Assembly: GCA_001600875.1 (NCBI GenBank)
Contig: BCLD01000013.1
Coordinates: 293,408 to 357,407 of the forward strand
Origin: Solicoccozyma terricola
Taxonomy: Eukaryota; Basidiomycota; Tremellomycetes; Filobasidiales; Piskurozymaceae
Direction of reading: 5' to 3'
DNA: 64,000 nucleotides
The notes beneath the pieces are model-generated. The model saw nothing but the letters and a program-made list of their open reading frames with translations. It had not been told where the DNA came from and ran no database searches. Shown here in pieces: positions 61,101-64,000 of this stretch (within the stretch, counting starts at the first letter, position 1; the number at the start of each line of letters is the position of its first letter). A program made the position numbers and the translations under genes.

Positions 61101-64000
61101 CTCCCGGTACCTGATGCGCTGGCACGATAATCAGCGTGTCTTTTAGATTGACAGATAGCTTGGTGACCTCGCTCGGCTCCACGTTCTCGAATATCTGCCT
61201 CCAGCCGAATTACTTCAACTTCTGCATCTCCAAAACACGGGACGCGCCGAAAACTCACCCCCGGGGGACTTTCAAATAGGCAAGCCAGATCGGATATGCA
61301 ACTCGACGGTGTTGCCACAAAGGTCATTGATACCAGTTCGCAGTTAATGCCGATCTGTTTCCGAGACGAGAGCTGATCCTCGGAGCTGGAGTATCGAGCA
61401 ACAATCGCCGGGAATGAAGGACTCATCTAAATCCAAAGCAGGGGTATGGGTAAAATGGTCGACTCATACCTGCCTAGGCGACTCACAGGTGATTGTCGCG
61501 CTTGTCTTTGAAGCAAAACCGCCCGTTTGTCTCCATCGCAATGCGCCACAGTTGCATTGTTGATAGTAAGTGTGACGGCGGTCGTTATCTGTCCGAGGTG
61601 AAGGAATCGGTCAGCAAGGTAGTTAAGCCTAGGTAAACAAAATCCCGCACGATCTCCTGTTGCTGTTTTGCAATCACGGTCATCTCTGAATCCGATAGCG
61701 AGCAAACCAAACGCTTGCACAACATGTCAGAAGTTGCCGGTGGAGTTCTCATGAAGACATCGACTTCGTGCACGGGGGTGTCAGCAGAGCAAACGACAAA
61801 ACATGGTATATGAGCCGTCTTGCTCACCTTCCGTTACTCGGAAGCGCACACTGATGGGTCCAGGACCATTCTCTAGTCCCGAAGTCGGATTGGTGTCCCC
61901 TTGCGTGCTTTCAGATTTATGACGCCTTGCCGCCCAGCTACTCAAATCGTCAACGAGATATTGAATCGCCTCGACGGATGCCTTGTCCACGTTGCATTGC
62001 ATGGAAGGCACTTGCAAGTTGACGTCAAAACCGTTAACCGTTGATAATCGCAGACGGAAGTGGGGCAACAGTGCCTCTGAGGGTGGCGGATTGTCCTCCT
62101 GGTCCTCTTTAAGCGAGCCCACAGCAAGGATTGTTTGGCAGTCCGTGCCTGCTTGATGTGTAGTTAGCGACAATTCCGTCAACTGAAACAAAAAGTGCAT
62201 ACCGTTCAATGGGCATATCATTGCCAGCATCTGATCAAATGTACCTGCTACTGAAAGACCTTCTTCCGAGGCATTCGAAAATCGCAAATGTGTCAGAACA
62301 ATGCAGGCTGCTGGCTCCCCCTGGTGGCGAGTCGGCCACCGGAAGACTAGCCGGAGACTTGGAAAATATGAGTCTATCAGTCTCTTAGTTGTTGACTGGG
62401 CAAAATGACTCTGTGAGGTCGTTGTCGCCTTCTCGAAGGGATGCGTCTGAAGAGCCTGGGATTGAGGGGATTTGAGGTTTGCCGAAGAGCGTCGGGAATC
62501 TGAACCGAGAATGATGGAGAGAAGCGGTTGCAGTCTGTCCATGAGAGATACGTCTAGGCAAATTATGCAAGGTTGAAACTGGATACTCCATCCTGATGGA
62601 CGAAAGCGATCATCAGCTATGAGCTTGGAAGCAGCGTAAAAGGTGCATGCATACTGTTATTGTCCTGCATATATGAAACCTTCAGATCGTACTCCTCCTT
62701 TTGTGGTGACTGATTCGCACCTCTGCCTTGGATTTCTAGATTTGGGGAATCAGACGCCTTTGTCCAGCATAGGCCGAGCAGTTCTCGGCATGAAATCTTA
62801 GGCCAGTCGTGCGGACGCCATAGTTGCCTTGTGGCGTGATTAGTCGTGGAGCTCTGTATACTGTTTTCCTTCGAGTGCACGTTGCTGGATCGACTGAAGC
62901 CGAGGATGCGAGCGGTCTCCAACGGTTTTCGCGATAACGCGAGTTCCTCTTCAACGGTAATGGTTGCTACTTTCAGCGACAAATCAGGAGCGATACTCGA
63001 GGACTCGGAAGGTTCCGGCTGGTGCATGAGCAGCTCGAGGCCAGAGATACGCAGTCGGACGATGTCCATGCCCGTCGATCGGTATGGGTCCCGTACCCAG
63101 GTGGATGCGGCGTCCCCGTGGCTGTCAAGGGTTTGAGCAACAGCAACCATAATCTCTGGCACTTGCACTTCAATAGACACTGGTGGCGCAATTTCGACGG
63201 GGGTTTCTTCTACCTCAGCGGATGACATGTCGTCTCCAGCGGAAAATGCCCGTGACACGGCAAATAGAATAGGGATCTGCCAAGGGATGACGAAAGCCGC
63301 ACAACGACCAACGTGTATGCATATGTTCGTTTGCTTTCCGTTGGCCATCCGTATTGAGCTCTCCGTCGATATAGCGAACAGCGTGGAAGTTCGGTCTTTC
63401 GGTGACGAAGGTAGCCGATCAGGTGTTCGCACACCGCTTTCATGCCGAGGTTTTTCTGCAGGCGGCCCAGAGCGAACAAATTCGTGCATACCACTACTCC
63501 CAGCGAGCCGTGTAGTAGTCCTTGCCGCAAACGACGATGAATTCGACTCGCCACCGGTGATTGTCCCTTCCATCGCACTGGCGTAGAGAGATTCAGATTG
63601 TTCATCGTCGTCAATGTCAGATGGCGACGGGGGCATATGACCAGGTAAAGGCTCCCCCTCAACGCTCATGTCAGGAATCACATCGACGTTTGGCACGTCC
63701 TGACTTTCTCTGAGATCCGCGATTGCCTGCGACATCATCATGTCTGCCGCAGGGTCGATATCGCTTTCTGATGTTGAGGAGTCGCCATCGCTTCGCACAC
63801 CCTGGTTGGATGGTTTCGGGGATAACGTACGGAGAGACGAGAATGACTCGGTCGGTGTTCTTGAACCCGAACGACACCGGTTTCTACCAAGTTCTGATTG
63901 CTGCGTCTGATCGGCCGCCGTTCCCGAAACAAATTCCTCGGTCACTTGCAACGAGACTGTGGCCCAGCTGATTACCCTTGAAGTCGACGAAACTTCCATG
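58153..64000 (-). CDS. ATG2: Autophagy lipid-transfer protein Atg2 (N-terminus outside window)
   Basis: Large rod-shaped lipid transfer protein that works with Atg18 and Atg9 at the ER-phagophore contact. The 5' part, including the chorein_N domain, lies beyond the right edge, so the gene is partial only because of the window. Best-known block at the C-terminus: WAPDVKSNQLADVLAGVTPL, RSVVTVGSGVADLILLPVEN, YRQDGRVSRGLQKGAKSF, EALRLGAHLATGTQVILEKA. A last intron (58318-58378, GTGAGT...TGCAG) leads to the true end, IGATEAVSKALFGIRNQLDP and a stop at 58153; without splicing the protein would stop at 58370. Upstream exons hold DALEFIKRFFSF, VHIKMDYKPKRVSVRALRAG and long acidic/Ser-rich linkers. 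Several introns of 50-80 nt. Confidence 0.92.

Noticed and set aside
1..64000. CRISPR arrays, prokaryotic operons, insertion sequences, rRNA or tRNA genes
   Set aside because: No regularly spaced repeats, transposase motifs or cloverleaf-like stretches were seen by eye; a tRNAscan run could still reveal a tRNA that I missed.

Overview
This window is nuclear DNA from a basidiomycete fungus, most likely a tremellomycete yeast (Cryptococcus/Kwoniella/Tremella relatives). Genes are packed a few hundred bases apart on both strands and are heavily interrupted by short introns (about 50-120 nt, GT...AG, a few GC...AG). The protein set includes Chs4-type chitin synthase activator, Ssk1, a Clp1-like sexual-development protein, a Ste6-type ABC exporter and Ire1. 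I found no prokaryotic features, transposon, rRNA, tRNA or CRISPR array. Identifications rest on reading spliced translations by eye; exon joins are given where the reading frame closes exactly.

Layout, left to right. 0.7-10.7 kb: OCT1 (mitochondrial intermediate peptidase, +) converges on RPP1 (RNase P/MRP protein p30, -), which diverges from NOP14 (18S rRNA processing, +), followed by JIP5 (WD40 ribosome-biogenesis protein, +). 10.7-17.3 kb: dynactin p62 (-) and the unfolded-protein sensor IRE1 (-). 17.8-25.1 kb: RBX1 (cullin RING, +), CDH1 (APC/C activator, -), CHS4/SKT5-like Sel1-repeat protein with a CaaX end (-). 26-28 kb: a hexose-type MFS transporter (-). 29.1-34.1 kb: an unusual Rab GTPase (+), ATP synthase epsilon (-), proteasome RPN3 (+). 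34.3-37.1 kb: an unrecognised spliced gene (+) and an equilibrative nucleoside transporter (-). 37.3-51.2 kb: STE6-like full ABC transporter (-), SSK1 response regulator (-), CLP1-like protein (-). 53.1-58.0 kb: alpha-COP (+). 58.2-64.0 kb: ATG2 (-), cut by the right edge so that its N-terminus is missing.

The genes do not form one pathway; this is a housekeeping segment with several links: RPP1, NOP14 and JIP5 (RNA and ribosome processing) adjoin; RBX1, CDH1 and RPN3 belong to ubiquitin-proteasome turnover; STE6, SSK1 and CLP1, adjacent on one strand, have relatives acting in mating, HOG stress signalling and sexual development.

No clearly new multi-gene system was found. The best leads are: a Rab-like GTPase whose switch II glutamine is replaced by alanine; an Ssk1 whose N-terminal half resembles a degenerate histidine kinase; four microexons (6, 12, 16 and 16 nt) whose inclusion restores conserved protein sequence; a 23-bp exon copy inside the hexose transporter intron; and long G/C homopolymers that repeatedly fall inside introns, sometimes with N bases.
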